Below are positions 11,312-22,751 of a DNA stretch of 64,000 nucleotides, piece after piece (position 1 is the first letter of the stretch; each line of letters opens with the position of its first letter). The notes below the pieces were generated by a model, which made no database searches, was not told the origin of the DNA, and saw only the letters and a program-made list of their open reading frames with translations. The position numbers were made by a program, and so were the translations under genes. The stretch is from Lepidostoma basale (taxonomy: Eukaryota > Arthropoda > Insecta > Trichoptera > Lepidostomatidae), in the NCBI GenBank assembly GCA_022606425.2, contig JAHDVF020001350.1, forward strand, positions 62,001 to 126,000. Reading direction: 5' to 3'.

Positions 11312-11592
11312 TAACTAACTAACTAACCATCACGTCATCTCCCCGGAGGGATAGGCAGAAAGAATGGAACGGCACACTGTTCTGTCCTGACATACTTCTC
11401 TCGCTTCCTCTACATTCATACATTTTGTCATGCACGCACGTCGATTTCTCTGACTCCTCTCACGTGACTGACATTTAATATTTGATTGATTTGATCGTGC
11501 CACGGCTTCCTCTATTTCTAGCTCCGTTCACGTCGTTTACATATACCTTCTTCACCATTCTGTCTTCACTCAATCTTTCCATGGGTCCAAAC
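11312..11592 (-). mobile_element. L1f LINE 3' end, minus strand
   Basis: Starts with an ACTA-repeat tail and ccatcacgtcatc at 11316. It ends at about 11590, where a plus-strand reverse transcriptase fragment begins head to head. Confidence 0.75.
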
Positions 11593-11830
11593 CGAAAGAG
11601 CTGAAAGGGTTGGAAGCAGGTGCAAAAATGAACGGTGTTTCAATAAGCTGTTGGTTGTTTGCGGATGACGCTGTGCTACTAGCAGGCAACGAGCATGAAC
11701 TACAAGCCCTGGTGTCTAGTACGTATGAGGTATGCAAGCGATACGATTTGATGATGAATGTGAATAAATCCAAGGTAATGATTTTCGAAAAAGAAGGAAA
11801 CGTGACAGTCAAAAATGTCATGTACTAGTT
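11592..11830 (+). pseudogene. L1f reverse transcriptase palm fragment
   Basis: A 72-codon frame (11610-11828) reading SCWLFADDAVLLAGNEHEL, then TYEVCKRYDLMMNVNKSKVM. FADD is the catalytic YADD-type box of reverse transcriptase, and the NVNKSKVM stretch is the segment that follows it. This is upstream of the YGSEAW part carried by most other copies. The frame stops after NVMY. Confidence 0.75.
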
Positions 11831-11954
11831 GTAAGAAATATGTATTTTTTTATAACTAAATAAAGGAATATAACAAAAATAATCTCAATTACATTCCTTC
11901 CTTATTTCGTCGTTCGGTATTCTAGCATACGCTGCGTCCCATACTGCGTAAAGG

Positions 11955-12565
11955 TAGTAGTAGCTAAAGTTTAGCGATGGAATTTTAACAAATAATGATG
12001 TCATGAAGTTCAGATATCTGGGTGTGGAGATGTCTAGTTGCAGCGATCTACTCGTGTATAATGAAGTTAAAAAAAACAGACTGATAAAGCTGCAGTTATC
12101 TCTGGATGCCTAAGGAACACTGTCTGAGACAATAAGCATATGCTAGTGGAAAGCAAAGTTAGGATTTATAAAACATGCATCAGGCCCATAATGACCTACG
12201 GAATCGAAGCAAGAGCAGACACTGTCAGAACCAAACATCTCTTAAGAATAGCAGAAATGAGAACATTGCGACTTATTGTGGGGAGAACCCTTAGAGATGG
12301 GATACCTAATGAAGAAATTCGCAAATTCTGCAAAATTGAAGACATAGTGCGATGGAGTAGGCAGAGAAGACGATTCTGGAGGGGCCACATGACCCATAGA
12401 GAGAATGGATCCAGCAAGAATTCCTAAGATCGTGACGCAGGAGACTCCAGAGGGCCGTCGACCACCAGGACGACCACCAAAGAGATGGAGAGAAGGCTGG
12501 TCGTCTTCATCACAGGAAGAAAGTTGATATCCTGCATAAACAGATCGCAAGATCTACAATCAGAA
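11955..12565 (+). pseudogene. LINE family L3 C-terminal fragment
   Basis: Distinct from L1f. It reads KFRYLGVEMSS, then after a stop KVRIYKTCIRPIMTYGIEARADT (95-codon frame 12140-12427). RTKHLLRIAEMRTLRLIVGRTLRD, EEIRKFC and RRRFWRGHM follow, and beyond a frameshift EGRRPPGRPPKRWRESW. The layout is that of non-LTR elements whose ORF2 ends in a GRPPKRW motif. Other copies are at 19060-20160, 24770-25045 and 53220-53400. Confidence 0.75.
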
Positions 12566-12604
12566 GAAGAACAAGAAGCGTTTTCATCAATTCTGTATTT
12601 CAAT

Positions 12605-13200
12605 ATTTATTTTTAATGGTATTTCACAAAGGAGTTCTCGCAACGCATATGCATGGAGAACGATGTATGAGAGCATTTTAATGCTGATATCGGGAAGAAA
12701 TGTAAAGCGGAAATAAACATTACGAACAAAATTATGAATGGATCATATGGAACACATGATGCAGAATGATTGGATGTTGAAGGTGTGAATGGAATCGAGG
12801 AAGCCATGGCATAATCAATTTTGAAAGGTCAGATAATCAGCGTTCGTATGCGAATCGTTTTAAGAATGTGGAGAAAGGTAAAAATGTTAGTCTGGATACA
12901 GTAATGTGACCATCCCTGGAATGAAATGGCGTGATGATTTGCTTGTGTGTTAATTAACTAACACACCATAACGCGGTTTATCCGAAGGTGCAAGATGAGA
13001 AAATGGGCTGCCTCATTATCTCAACATGACATATTTCTTTTCCCCTTTGCAACATTTCTCACGACTGACATATTTGATTGTGCTATTCTTATCAATACGT
13101 ATACCCTTCGTTTGTTATTTCCACATGACCAAACAAACGATACGAACTTTCATTTGATCTGCGTTCACTTGTTATATCGGTGCACGTGATTCTGTTGTAT
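12605..13200. mobile_element. Two decayed L1f fragments in opposite orientation
   Basis: A plus-strand relic (about 12610-12940, ending ggcgtgatgatttgc) is followed tail to tail by a minus-strand relic (from about 12955, taactaacacaccataacgc). Both have many indels. Confidence 0.6.
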
Positions 13201-13268
13201 CATGCAAAATACAAATATCTTAACCATTCGTCAGAGTATTTAAATATATTTATCCGTATGTAAATTGT

Positions 13269-13553
13269 TTGCTTCACGTAGATAATTCCGTTCTCGTTGC
13301 AGATGAATTACAAGTCTTGGTGTCGAGAATGTATAAGGTATGCAAGTCAAACGATTTAATGATGAAAATCGGAAAGTCAAAAGTGATGTTTTTTTTAAGT
13401 GACAAGGAAATGACAGTTGGTAACATAGATGAGAACGAGAAGAACCTAAAGCAGGTTACTAAATTTGTTAATTCAGGTAGCATGTTCACAGCGGATGGCC
13501 GAATGGACAATGACGCCAAAAGAAGTGTTGGTGCCGGTAACAATATTGAATGA
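13269..13553 (+). pseudogene. L1f reverse transcriptase fragment after the catalytic box
   Basis: A 94-codon frame with ADELQVLVSRMYKVCKSNDL, MMKIGKSKVMF and LKQVTKFVNSGSMFTADGRM. It aligns with the fragment at 11592-11830 and with the minus copies near 57622-58023 and 62930-63180. The FADD box has been lost (VDNSVLVA in its place), so it cannot be active. Confidence 0.7.
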
Positions 13554-13565
13554 CGCTTTATCAGT

Positions 13566-15242
13566 AATTATTTAACTAACTAACCATCACAGCGTCTACC
13601 AAAAGGGTAGACCGAGGGAATGGACCACCACTGTTCTGTCCTGACATACGAGTACATCTTTCGCTTCCTCTACATTCATACATTATGTCATGCACGCACG
13701 TCGATTTCTTAGACTCCTCACGTGACTGATATTTAATATTTGGTTGATTTGATCGTGCCAAGTTTTCCTCGAACTTCCTCTATTTCTAGCTCCGTTCACG
13801 TCGTTTACATATACCTTCTTATTGCCACAAACTTTAACACGCGCAAATTCACCACTTTCTTTTCCTTAGATGTCAGTAAAGCATTCGACCGCGTCTGGCA
13901 CACCGGCCTGTTATACAAAATGGGAAAAGCAAACATCCCACTGCCTATGATTCAAGTCATAGCCAGCTTTCTGTCCGATAGCCTTTTCAGCGTCAAAATC
14001 AACAAGGCCAAATCCCTTGTACGCCCTATCAGAGCAGGAGTTCCCCAAGGTTCAGTAATGGCTCCTACTCTGTTCAACATCTACTGCAATGATATCCCTC
14101 TTCCCCGAGATCAGAACACCCACATTGCCCAATTCGCTGACGATACGGGCATCATCTCCAGTGCTAAAAGGCCGCTTCTCGCGACCCGCAGGGTGCAAAA
14201 ACAGGCCGATGTGCTAGAGGTGTGGTGCAGAAACTGGCGCATTACCATCAATCCGAGTAAAAGCGCAGCGACCCTTTTCAGTAAAAGACACATTCCTCCA
14301 AACATTCCCAACATAAATATGTTCGGCCAAGACGTTCCTTGGACCAAAACAATCAAATACCTTGGGGTTACCTTGGATTCTAAGCTGACATGGAGGCCAC
14401 ACATTACAAATAAAGTCAAAGCCGCGTCAAAAGCAATCTCAGCCCTCTACCCAATGTTAGCTAGAAACAGTAAACTAAGCACCGACAATAAACTCCTGAT
14501 ATACAAAACGGTTATAAGGCCGATCTTCACTTATGCAGCCCCAATCTGGGGCTATGCAGCATCGAGTCACATACAAAAACTCCAAATCCTGCAAAATAAG
14601 GCTATCCGTTTATCGCTTGGTGCGCCTTCGTGGACCAGGATTACACAACTGCACCTAGAATCGGGAATCCCGATGATAGATGAATTCATTCTGAAACTTG
14701 CCGAACGTTTTTACAAAGGACTCCCTTCACATCCCAACCCCACAATAAAAGACCTCTCAAATTACGACCCAAACACTTCCAGCCGCCACAAGCGCCCAAA
14801 ATCGATTCTCCTTCAGAGGAACACTCCGGGCCACACAAATCATGCTCCCGAATAAACTAACAACCCACCAAATCACCTTCCAACAATGTTCCCATCAGAC
14901 GTAAGAGGAATAGCCACATGAGCTGAACCTCTGTAAGCCAGAAGATCCAAGTCCAAGTCCAATATACCTTCTTCACCATTCTGTCTTCACTCATTCTTTC
15001 CATGTGTCCAAACCATCTTAATGACCCTTTCATTATTTTGTTCACTTTCATTCGCACCGCATTCACTTCTTATACTTGCATTTGATATACAGATTTATCA
15101 CACATTCGTCTTAGAGATCTCATTTCTACTGCATTTATTCTATTTTCATGATTCTTTTTGCCAGTTCCATGCTTCACTTCCATACATAAGGGTCGGCAGA
15201 AGAACACCATTGTGCACTACCATCATAGCTTTTTTGGATAGG
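13566..15242 (-). mobile_element. L1f LINE 3' part, minus strand, split by a jockey-like insertion
   Basis: The host copy runs 13566-13820 and resumes at 14974-15242. The 12-base sequence ATATACCTTCTT is present at both sides of the insert (13809-13820 and 14962-14973), and L1f reads straight through if one copy and the insert are removed. Confidence 0.85.
13821..14961 (+). pseudogene. 5'-truncated jockey-like LINE, reverse transcriptase C-terminal part
   Basis: An open frame of roughly 340 codons, read from the insertion point to 14855. In order it contains LDVSKAFDRVWH, GVPQGSVMAPTLFNIYCNDI, QFADDTGIIS (catalytic FADD), WRITINPSKSAA, IKYLGVTLDSKLTW, a thumb region (YKTVIRPIFTYAAPIWGYA) and LQNKAIRLSLGAP. 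This is the classic jockey-clade reverse transcriptase. The N-terminal fingers, the endonuclease and ORF1 are absent, so it is dead on arrival. A short AAGTCC-repeat tail ends it at 14961. Codon use is less AT-rich than its surroundings and no stop interrupts the domain, which suggests a young insertion. The 12-bp target duplication is perfect. Confidence 0.9.
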
Positions 15243-15259
15243 CTTTAATTATTTGAAAT

Positions 15260-16060
15260 AAGAATTTATAAATGAAAGCGAAAATGGCCGTTAACAGTGC
15301 AGTTTTAGTTCCAACTCATAAGTATGGAAGTTAAGCGTGGAACTGGCAGAAGAAGGATGAGAACAAGATAAATAAGCATAAAATAAGCAGTAAAACGATG
15401 ACGACAGAATTTCAAATGCTGAAATCAGAAATGTATGTAAAGCCGACCGAAGAATTCAGTTGGGTTGGGCGGCCTTTGGAAAATTACTCAAAAATACCAC
15501 AATGCCTCAAGACTAAAGTCTTCAACCAGTGCGTCTTGCCAGTCATGACGTAGGTACGGAGCCGAGACGTGGACACTGACAAAAGGTCTAGTCTACAGAT
15601 TCAAGGTCGCCCAACGCGCCATGGAAAGAGCCATGCTTGGAATAACCTTGAGGAACAGATTTAGAAACGAATTTATTCGACAACAAACCAAGGTGACTAA
15701 GGTGGCTCTTAGGATGGGCTGAAGTGGCGATGGGCTGGCCATATCGAGAACCGACGGCCGATGGGGGAGACGGGTTCTGGTCCACAGGATTCCGCAGAGT
15801 TGGACGTCCACCTGCCCGCTGGACCGACGATCAGAGGATTGCTGAACATGGATGAAAAAAAATTTAAAGAATCAATGCGTTGAGCGTATATGGAACGCAT
15901 ATATGAAGAAATAATGGATTACGGAGTCGAGGAAGACCAAGAAAAGTGTGATCAACAATCAAATTGCAAAGACCGGCCATGATAGAAGTCGGAAGAATCG
16001 ACGTGCGTGCATAACTGATTGATATAGTGTGTCTTCCGGAAAACAGCGTGATGTTTGGTT
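15260..16060 (+). mobile_element. L1f LINE fragment, plus strand, split by an L4 insertion
   Basis: Plus-strand L1f pieces at about 15260-15440 and 15850-16055 flank a different LINE (15445-15850). Both pieces are full of indels. Confidence 0.65.
15445..15850 (+). pseudogene. LINE family L4 C-terminal fragment
   Basis: Reading with frameshifts gives FNQCVLPVMT, TWTLTKGLVYRFKVAQRAME, RAMLGITLRNRFRNE and RRWAGH-like segments, then a TRPPARWTDD-like end. This is a common type of insect endonuclease/reverse transcriptase LINE. Related pieces are at 18440-18559, 39770-40205 and 44920-45145. Confidence 0.65.
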
Positions 16061-16061
16061 G

Positions 16062-17050
16062 TTATTTTATCTTTCAGATATGTTATTTCAATTTTGAATA
16101 ATAAAGGAACATAGAAATTCCCGCCACATACCCGAGGCTGTTATAGGGCGTAGCGGCGCCCTTTTATCAGCCTCGCTCGTACACTCCCTGGGCCTGTCCC
16201 CGGTCCATCCGGGACTTACATTTAAATACGGCAACAACAAGGGGGTGCCAGACCACATTTAATCTACTCAATTTCACTTCTATGCTCCGCTGTACTTTAT
16301 TGAATAAATAAATAAGCATAATATATAATACATGAACATTTGAGGAACATTATATAAAAGATAAAATATACACCACAGGAATATACAGCGGGAAGAACAG
16401 GAGAGGCAGAGGAGACAAATGCGGGATGGGAAAAAAAAAAATAATAACGTAGAGTACAGTTTTTGGGATGTAGGACAAAGGACGAGGTTTAGGAAGCATT
16501 TCATAATATTAAATAAATAAATAAAACCACTGCACAAAATGAAAATATAACTTCGTAAGACACGGCGTGACGGTATGCAGTGAAAGTGTGTCAGAGAGCT
16601 CAGAACCGGTGCCTCTTCCCGACGCCAGTGTTTATTCGCACGTACGCAAATGTTTACTATGCAGATAGGTCGCCTTGTGCGTAAATATTGTTCAATGCAA
16701 CACGATGCGATGGTTCCATTATTGACCGCTGACAGCTAATGTCGTCATCGTTCCCTACCCCTACTTATGGAAAAATCTTCAATTCAAAATTCAAACATGA
16801 CGCAATTCTCTGTATTCGAATGATCTGTCAGAATGATTTTTAAGCTTCCTGCATAGCAGACGGAGTTTTTTTCTTCAAAATTTTGGTTAATGCGAATATT
16901 TTTACTTTCTATAGACCTGATCACCAGAGGGTTGGTCCTCCTGTGAGTTTGATTCTCAGCTGTCTTTCTATATTTTAGCAGGTATAAAGCGAATCAATGA
17001 TAATAATTAGAGGTATTCCCAACAATGTATAAAAGCAAACAAAGATACTT
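16062..17050. other. Unassigned sequence with a GC-rich patch
   Basis: Bases 16115-16260 are GC-rich (cccgaggctgttatagggcg onward) and stand out, but they give no recognisable protein on either strand; a LINE 3' UTR or SINE body is possible. Bases 16295-16520 are bounded by AATAAATAAATAA-type repeats that could be a target duplication. A B-box-like GAGTTTGATTCTC near 16947 hints at a tRNA-derived SINE relic. Confidence 0.35.
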
Positions 17051-17052
17051 TT

Positions 17053-17320
17053 TTTATAAGGATTAATTGTATCTCAACGGAGACGAAGATGTAAATTGTT
17101 TTCTGGAAACAGAATATGGTGGTCGAGACACTTACAGGACTTATGACCTGTCATTGGTTAGGTTCAGGGATCGCTTTATATTAACAACGTTCCCCATTTC
17201 GCCCTTCTTACGACCACCACGTCTGACAAATTTTTGGAAGATGTATATATGCTACAATGTTGAGACACTTCACAGTTTTTAGTTAAATCTACACTAGCGC
17301 CATCCATTAAGAATGGGTGT
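17053..17320 (+). mobile_element. MITE family F copy
   Basis: Begins GGATTAATTGTATCTCAA and ends with a CTACACTAGCGCCATC-like segment. The copy at 34345-34735 shows the complete layout, with this sequence at both ends in opposite orientation. Other copies are at 47898-48062 and 55355-55525. Confidence 0.65.
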
Positions 17321-17329
17321 AAGCATTAG

Positions 17330-18315
17330 ATAAGGGTGTAATTTTGTTGAGGGATTTTAATAGTGGTTTTCAATGAGAATCTAGTTTGACTTAGAAAATT
17401 TGTCTTATTAATTATAAAAGCTACTTAATTATAAGAGATAATTCAAATTCAGAATCTTTGTTTTTGCAAGTGGAAATTAAAAACATACCTATTTACATCA
17501 AATTTATCAATTTGGAAGGATGCATCGACTCAATACTAATCAGAACACAAAAACAAGTACGCCTCTAATGAGGCTGAATACTCTCCAATATTTATAATGT
17601 TTTCATTTTTAGCATTGTTTCATTAACCTTTAGACGCCTAGTGGTCCCATACGGGACCGCGGATTTGCGTTGTTCAATGCCCAACGATCCCACACGGGAC
17701 CATTGATTATGGTGCATTTCGCTATCGGACTACACTGGTTTATGACAATATTATTAAAATATTAATATTAGCTAACGTAAATAATGTCTTTGAGATACTG
17801 TTCCACAATTTTATTTTCGGTTACGGTGTATATTTTTGTCATGATACGTAAAATTAGTATTTATACCTACGTTATAAGGTCGCCTCCTGGGATATGTGTT
17901 GTGTTTTATTACGGTCCGCCTAATAAAAATAATAATTGAATAGTAAGGTCTATTTTTAAATGCCAAAAATGTAAAATAGGTCAATATCAATGTTTTGTCA
18001 ATGTTTTTCAATGTCATACGAAAAAAAAAAGTTTAAATTTATATTTGTATTTTTGTTTTTATTCTTTAACTTTTAATGTGTTAAATTACCTATATAAAAT
18101 GTGGAAAATTACAAATTATAAACAATATTTTATTTTGAAAATGTTTTTTTATTTTACCTAAATAGGATACTGGTAGATGCTGGCAATCCAAAAAGATTTA
18201 TTTTGGAATGTTTATGGTTTTGTTATAACAAATATTATGATTCAATTTAAAATTTAAAATATTAATTTAAAGTTCTTATTGGGGTTCAGGTAATTACTTA
18301 CAACAAAGTTTAATA
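17330..18315. other. AT-rich stretch with a possible piggyBac-like end
   Basis: At 17623-17626 a TTAA is followed by CCTTTAGACGCC and two short palindromes, GGTCCCATACGGGACC and a near copy 40 bases on. TTAA followed by CCCTTT-like ends and nearby palindromes resembles piggyBac-type termini, but the other end is not found. The rest shows nothing recognisable. Confidence 0.35.
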
Positions 18316-18319
18316 CTCA

Positions 18320-18352
18320 TAACAACACAAAGTATGGCGAATATAGAAGAAA
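18320..18352 (-). mobile_element. Terminal piece of fold-back family A
   Basis: Reverse complement of ATTCGCCATACTTTGTGTTG, the outer end of the family A elements at 46570 and 49245. The rest of the element is absent here. Confidence 0.5.
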
Positions 18353-18439
18353 TGTAAGTATGTTGAAAATCATAAAATATAATGTCAACGAATATTTCCA
18401 CATTCGACTGTATATAATAGGTTATATAAATGTAGAACA

Positions 18440-18559
18440 CGATGGTCCGATGACATTAGAAGAATTGCCGGCGATTGGATGCGAAAGACACAAGACAGGG
18501 ATATGTGGAGAAGTATGGGGGAGGCCTATGTCCAGCAGTGGACAACAACGGCTGTCTAA
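18440..18559 (+). pseudogene. LINE family L4 terminal 39 codons
   Basis: An open stretch ending in a stop: RWSDDIRRIAGDWMRKTQDR, then DMWRSMGEAYVQQWTTTAV. This is the conserved C-terminus of a widespread insect LINE type (GEAYVQQWT ending). It is followed by TAAG/GTAAGTA-like repeats. Only the tail of the element is present. Confidence 0.75.
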
Positions 18560-18599
18560 GTAAGTAGAAGTAAGTATGTAGAACACAAAAAAATTAATT

Positions 18600-19055
18600 A
18601 TAAATCAGATCAGATATGTTCAGAAAGCAAAGGATAACAATTTCAGAAAACAAAATAATTAATTAATAGATTATAATTGTATTCGTAATTTGATTCTGAT
18701 ATATTTTAATAACCAAGTTTTTTATTTGCATTATACATGTCATTCAAATATTATTCAGTTACTTTTTTATATTAACTTTCACTGCTATATAGAATATATT
18801 GAACCAGACATGAACTTTTAGACAGCTTTCTATTTTATTATTACCGCTTGAAATGTTTTTATTATGAACAAACACTTAACCAACTGACACATGTATCAAA
18901 AAATATTGTGGTAAAATTGTATTATTAAGATAGAAGATTAAGGGTTCTTGTGAAGATTTTGTCTCTCAAAATAAAATCTAAATTGTTGTACTACTGATAT
19001 TTGCTTTTTTTTTTATTAATGACTATACAGCCCCATGACTTTTTTCAAAAGAACC
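18600..19055. other. AT-rich spacer
   Basis: Very AT-rich; no frame, repeat family or structural motif stands out. Confidence 0.4.
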
Positions 19056-19116
19056 CTTAGGATGCAGGTTGTCAATAAATGACAGAATGCTGGAACAGGT
19101 TACGAAATTTAGATAT

Positions 19117-19506
19117 CAAATCAGTTTATTAGACATTACAAATAGCAAAATGTTTAAGGCATCTTTTGGGTACAGGTAAAATATTATAAAAATACAACAT
19201 AGTACCAGGAACATATTAGAGATGGTTCGATATTAGGAAGACAAGATACATTCTAAAGTCAAGAGTATTTGTCCTCTGAATGTACCTTCACTTATATGAA
19301 AGATGTCGTTCTCCGAGGAGACCGCGTTCAGTAGACTAATTGCTCTTCCCAGCGGTGTCACCAGAGGCAGATTGGTTCTGGTGGCCGGTAGGTAAAACAA
19401 TTTGTGCTGTCGCTGTCGGAGAAATCTATCAGGGACAAATAGACCAACACCCTCTAGGACGGTCGAGTTCTCTAAATATCCCCTGATTAATTTAAAATAA
19501 TGGTGA
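19117..19506 (-). mobile_element. Family G LINE 3' end, minus strand
   Basis: Begins with the reversed ATTTGAT-type tail (CAAATCAGTTTATTAGACAT). Its minus frame (19532-19233) carries RLIRGYLENSTVLEGVGLFV, DRFLRQRQHKLFYLPATRTN and LPLVTPLGRAISLLNAVSSE. AGATAT flanks it at 19111-19116 and 19507-19512. Confidence 0.85.
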
Positions 19507-19671
19507 AGATATCTGGGAGTGGATCTGCTCACTCAAAATTACCTTGTCAGCGGAATAATTGGACAAGTCAACAAAGCTTCGGTGATATCAGGCTGTCTTA
19601 AGGAGACCATATGGAAGAAAAAGTATATGAGAAGGAACAATAAGGTCAGAATATACAAAACCTGTGTAAGG

Positions 19672-19920
19672 CAGTGGTGGTACTCCCATAGAAGCCCAGA
19701 AGCCCGGCTTGCGTAAGAAATTTTGAATCAAAACCTCCAAATCTAAGTTATCTTGCCCCCGCATAAACCAACAACCCACTAAATCACCTTCCAACAATGT
19801 TCACACCAGACCTAAGAAGAATAGCCACAAGAGCTGAACCTCTATAAGCCAGAAGAGGTTTTGATTGAAAATTTCTTACGCAAGCCGGGCTTCTGGGCTT
19901 CTATAGGAGTACCGCCACTG
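19672..19920. mobile_element. hAT-type MITE, 249 bp, 8-bp target duplication
   Basis: Terminal inverted repeats of about 65 bp start CAGTGGTGGTACTCC on the left and CAGTGGCGGTACTCC on the right. The flanks GTGTAAGG (19664-19671) and GCGTAAGG (19921-19928) match at 7 of 8 positions. CAGTG ends with 8-bp duplications are typical of hAT elements. The centre (about 19739-19854) is a 3' end of the jockey-like LINE found at 13821-14961. Confidence 0.8.
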
Positions 19921-20214
19921 GCGTAAGGCCTATACTGACATATAGCATTGAGACCAGAGCGGATACCACAAAGTGTGGAAAACGGCTATCTGCGAAATCT
20001 GCATGATAGAATGGATCCCTCCAGAATCCCACACGCTGTGGCCATCAGATTCCTGTTGGCTACCATCCCCCCGAAAGACCCCCAAAGATATGGAGGGATA
20101 GCTGGGAGTCAACTTCCCAAACGCCAACATCCCCAAACAGCAAACTAATAAACTTCAGTCTGCATTCAACGCAGCAGCATGACTGATTATAGATGTGCCG
20201 AAGAGTTGAAACAC

Positions 20215-20395
20215 AGCATCTTGAGGAGCTCCACTGGCTGAAATGTCTTTACAGGGAAGGATACAATACAAGCTCTGTTGGACGGTCTTCAAGGCGTTGC
20301 ATGGTATGGCACCAGCTTATATATCTGAACTCTGTATCAACGAGAACCTGAATGCCAGACAGTCTACATTGCGATCATTAGTCGACATACAAAGT
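20215..20395 (+). pseudogene. CR1/L2-like LINE fragment
   Basis: One frame gives WTVFKALHGMAPAYISELCI, then ARQSTLRSL. This APAYIS...LRS motif is shared with the minus copy at 53440-53825 and is typical of CR1/L2-like C-termini. Confidence 0.6.
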
Positions 20396-20684
20396 ACATT
20401 TATAATATAACCAAAAAAACTGTATTTATCCAGAAGTGTGAGTGTTAATATATTGAGTTGTTAGTACCCCAAGAAACTGCAAGAAATAATCAATTTTAAA
20501 AAAACAGATTGTGAAATTTCTTCACCCATGTTCCAGGTATAGAATACACTAAATTATATCATTTTCCCTTGAAGCTGTAGTGTTGATCTTGACTTGATTC
20601 AGAAATAGATTGGAAATGGGTTATTTATTACACAATGTTTTGAGGCCAACGCATCATTTCATTTCTTATTAAAATACATACCAA

Positions 20685-21538
20685 CTGGCAAAAGAAGGAT
20701 GAAAGTGGAATAAATGCAGTAGAAATGAGATCTCTTAGACGAATGTGCGGATACTCTGTGTATGATAGAGTGTCAAATGAAAATATAAGAATTGAATGCG
20801 GTGCGAATGATGGTGTCATGAACAAAATAATTAAAGGATCATTAAAATGGTTTGGACACATGAAAAGAATTAATGAAAAGAATTAATGGTAAAAAAAGTA
20901 TATGTTAACGATGTAAATGGAACCAGCAATAGAAGAAGACCGAGGAAAATGTGGCACGATCAAATAAATCATATATTGAATGTCGGCCATGTGAGGGGTC
21001 AGAGAAATCGACGTGCGTGCATGACACGATGTATGAATGTTCAAATCAAATCAAATCAGTTTATTTCATCAACAGACATTACAAAAATTATTTTTAAGGC
21101 ATCTATTGAGAACAGGTAAAATAATATATTATATAAATAGTATACTACCAGAAACGCATAAAAGATGGTTCAACATTAGGAAGACAGGATACTCTCCAGA
21201 ATTAAGAGTATTTGCCTTCTGAACGTACTTTCACTAACATGAAAGACGTCAATCTCCGAGGAGACCGCGTTCAGCAGACTGATTGCTCTTCCCACCGGTG
21301 TCACCAGAGGCAGATTGGTTCTGGTGGCCTGTAGGTAAAACAATCTGTGCTGTCGCTGTCGGAGATATCTATCGGGGACAAAAAGCCGAACACCCTCCAG
21401 TACGGCCGAGTTCTCGAAGTATTCCCTAATTAATCTAAAATGTTGAGGAAACGAGAGAAATATGTCAGGAAAGAAAAGTATGGCAGTCCATTCTTTCTGC
21501 CTACCCTTCGAGGAGACGGTAGATGGTTAGTTAGTTAG
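20685..21538 (+). mobile_element. L1f LINE 3' part, plus strand, split by family G
   Basis: Reads NWQKKDESGINAVEMRSLRR, then LKWFGHMKRI and VKKVYVNDVN, to about 21040. After the family G insert it resumes at 21445 and ends in a TTAG tail at about 21537. Confidence 0.8.
21041..21438 (-). mobile_element. Family G LINE 3' end, minus strand
   Basis: Starts with the reversed tail (CAAATCAAATCAAATCAG). It contains the reverse complement of the RTNLPLVTP and RDIxxRQRxHRL coding segment. AATGTT at 21035-21040 and 21439-21444 is the probable target duplication. The insertion point in L1f is the same one used at 61-222. Confidence 0.8.
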
Positions 21539-21539
21539 T

Positions 21540-22315
21540 TTACAAAGAATGATAAATTTTCTAACTATATGTTTATATACAAAATCAGATGTCATGCAAC
21601 TTTTTGATTTACGGGAGATTGCCGCAATTTTTTTATCTTTCGAAGATGATTCTTTGAAGCATTACACATACACTCATATCAGGTAGGTTTTTTTTCTTAA
21701 GGAAGTGATTAATATTTCATGTATGATGCAATGATTTACAGCAAAAAATATCATTTTTTATTAAAACCACAGTGATTCAATTCAAGGTGATAAGGAAGTG
21801 ATGGATTACTAACACATATCATATCTTCTATTTCTTATCCAATACAGTAATATACTATACATGTCATAAATGGACATGTGATTGCATCAACATTTTGAAG
21901 TATGATAATTTTTTCAATGTATCCAACACACAGAAAACACAACGGCCAAAAAATCCGGTCAAATGTAAATAATATTATACATGCTTAAATTCAAGTGTCA
22001 CCGCATGTAAACAATTTTTAACGGTCATGATAATCACGTCATACGTCTAGCACTAGAATTTGAGACATAATGCCGAGGATGGAAGTGAAGAAAGCGAAGA
22101 AGAAACTACACTGCCAAAAATGAAGTTATCAGTGGTAAGATCACACCGACGATCCAATAACATTTATTGACCAATAACATTTATCGTCAGATAAGTTCAT
22201 CTATATTGTACGCATTTTCGTAATTTTAGAGAGTTGATTATAAAAAAAACAGCAAACTTCGATTCCTTTTTCAAAGCAGGATTACCGAAAGCAATCATTT
22301 CAAACAATAACGTCA
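21540..22315. other. AT-rich spacer, no supported gene
   Basis: Nothing firmly recognised. An acidic stretch in one frame near 22070-22115 (EDGSEESEEETTLPK) could be a gene or transposase N-terminus relic, but it is too short to call. Confidence 0.35.
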
Positions 22316-22751
22316 CTTTGGGAGAGGCCTGCGTTCAGTATCATTAAAAAATACATTTTTTACAAGTTCAGATACAATCTTAGAGATCCTTTTAAAAATT
22401 TGTGACATTTTATCGAAGTAATCATCAAATATCGTTAGCCTTAGCAAGCCAAAACGTGTCATTCCCATAAAATATAATAAAACTTCTAAAAAACAAATGT
22501 TCGATACATGACGTATGTCAGAAGACAATATAAAGAATTTTGTTTGTGTTTTGTATGGTATATTTATATCTAAATACAGCGTACATGTTTAAAAAAAATT
22601 GGTTTTTTTATTTATTTTAAACATAACGGACTTTCGGCTTTAACAGACACTCCCTCCCCCCAATTAGTCTGTTATATCGAGGTTTAATATTCATTAAAAT
22701 TCCTTTGTATATATTTTGTTTAATTCCACTTGATTTCATGGTTTTGACCAG

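Larger units (their letters stand above)
19060..20160 (+). pseudogene. LINE family L3 fragment with nested insertions
   Basis: Host pieces read LEQVTKFRY (before 19116), LGVDLLTQNYLVSGIIGQVN and KVRIYKTCVR (19513-19671), then PILTYSIETRADTTKCGKRL (from 19929). LQNLHDRMDPSRIP-like sequence follows. Family G interrupts it at 19117-19506 and a hAT-type MITE at 19672-19920. Removing both, with one copy of each target duplication, restores the order of the L3 frame. Confidence 0.8.

Noticed and set aside
22620..22690. Pogo/Tigger-type element (AGTCTGTTATATCGAGG wording)
   Set aside because: Only one end-like stretch plus a weak facing stretch; no TA duplication or transposase.
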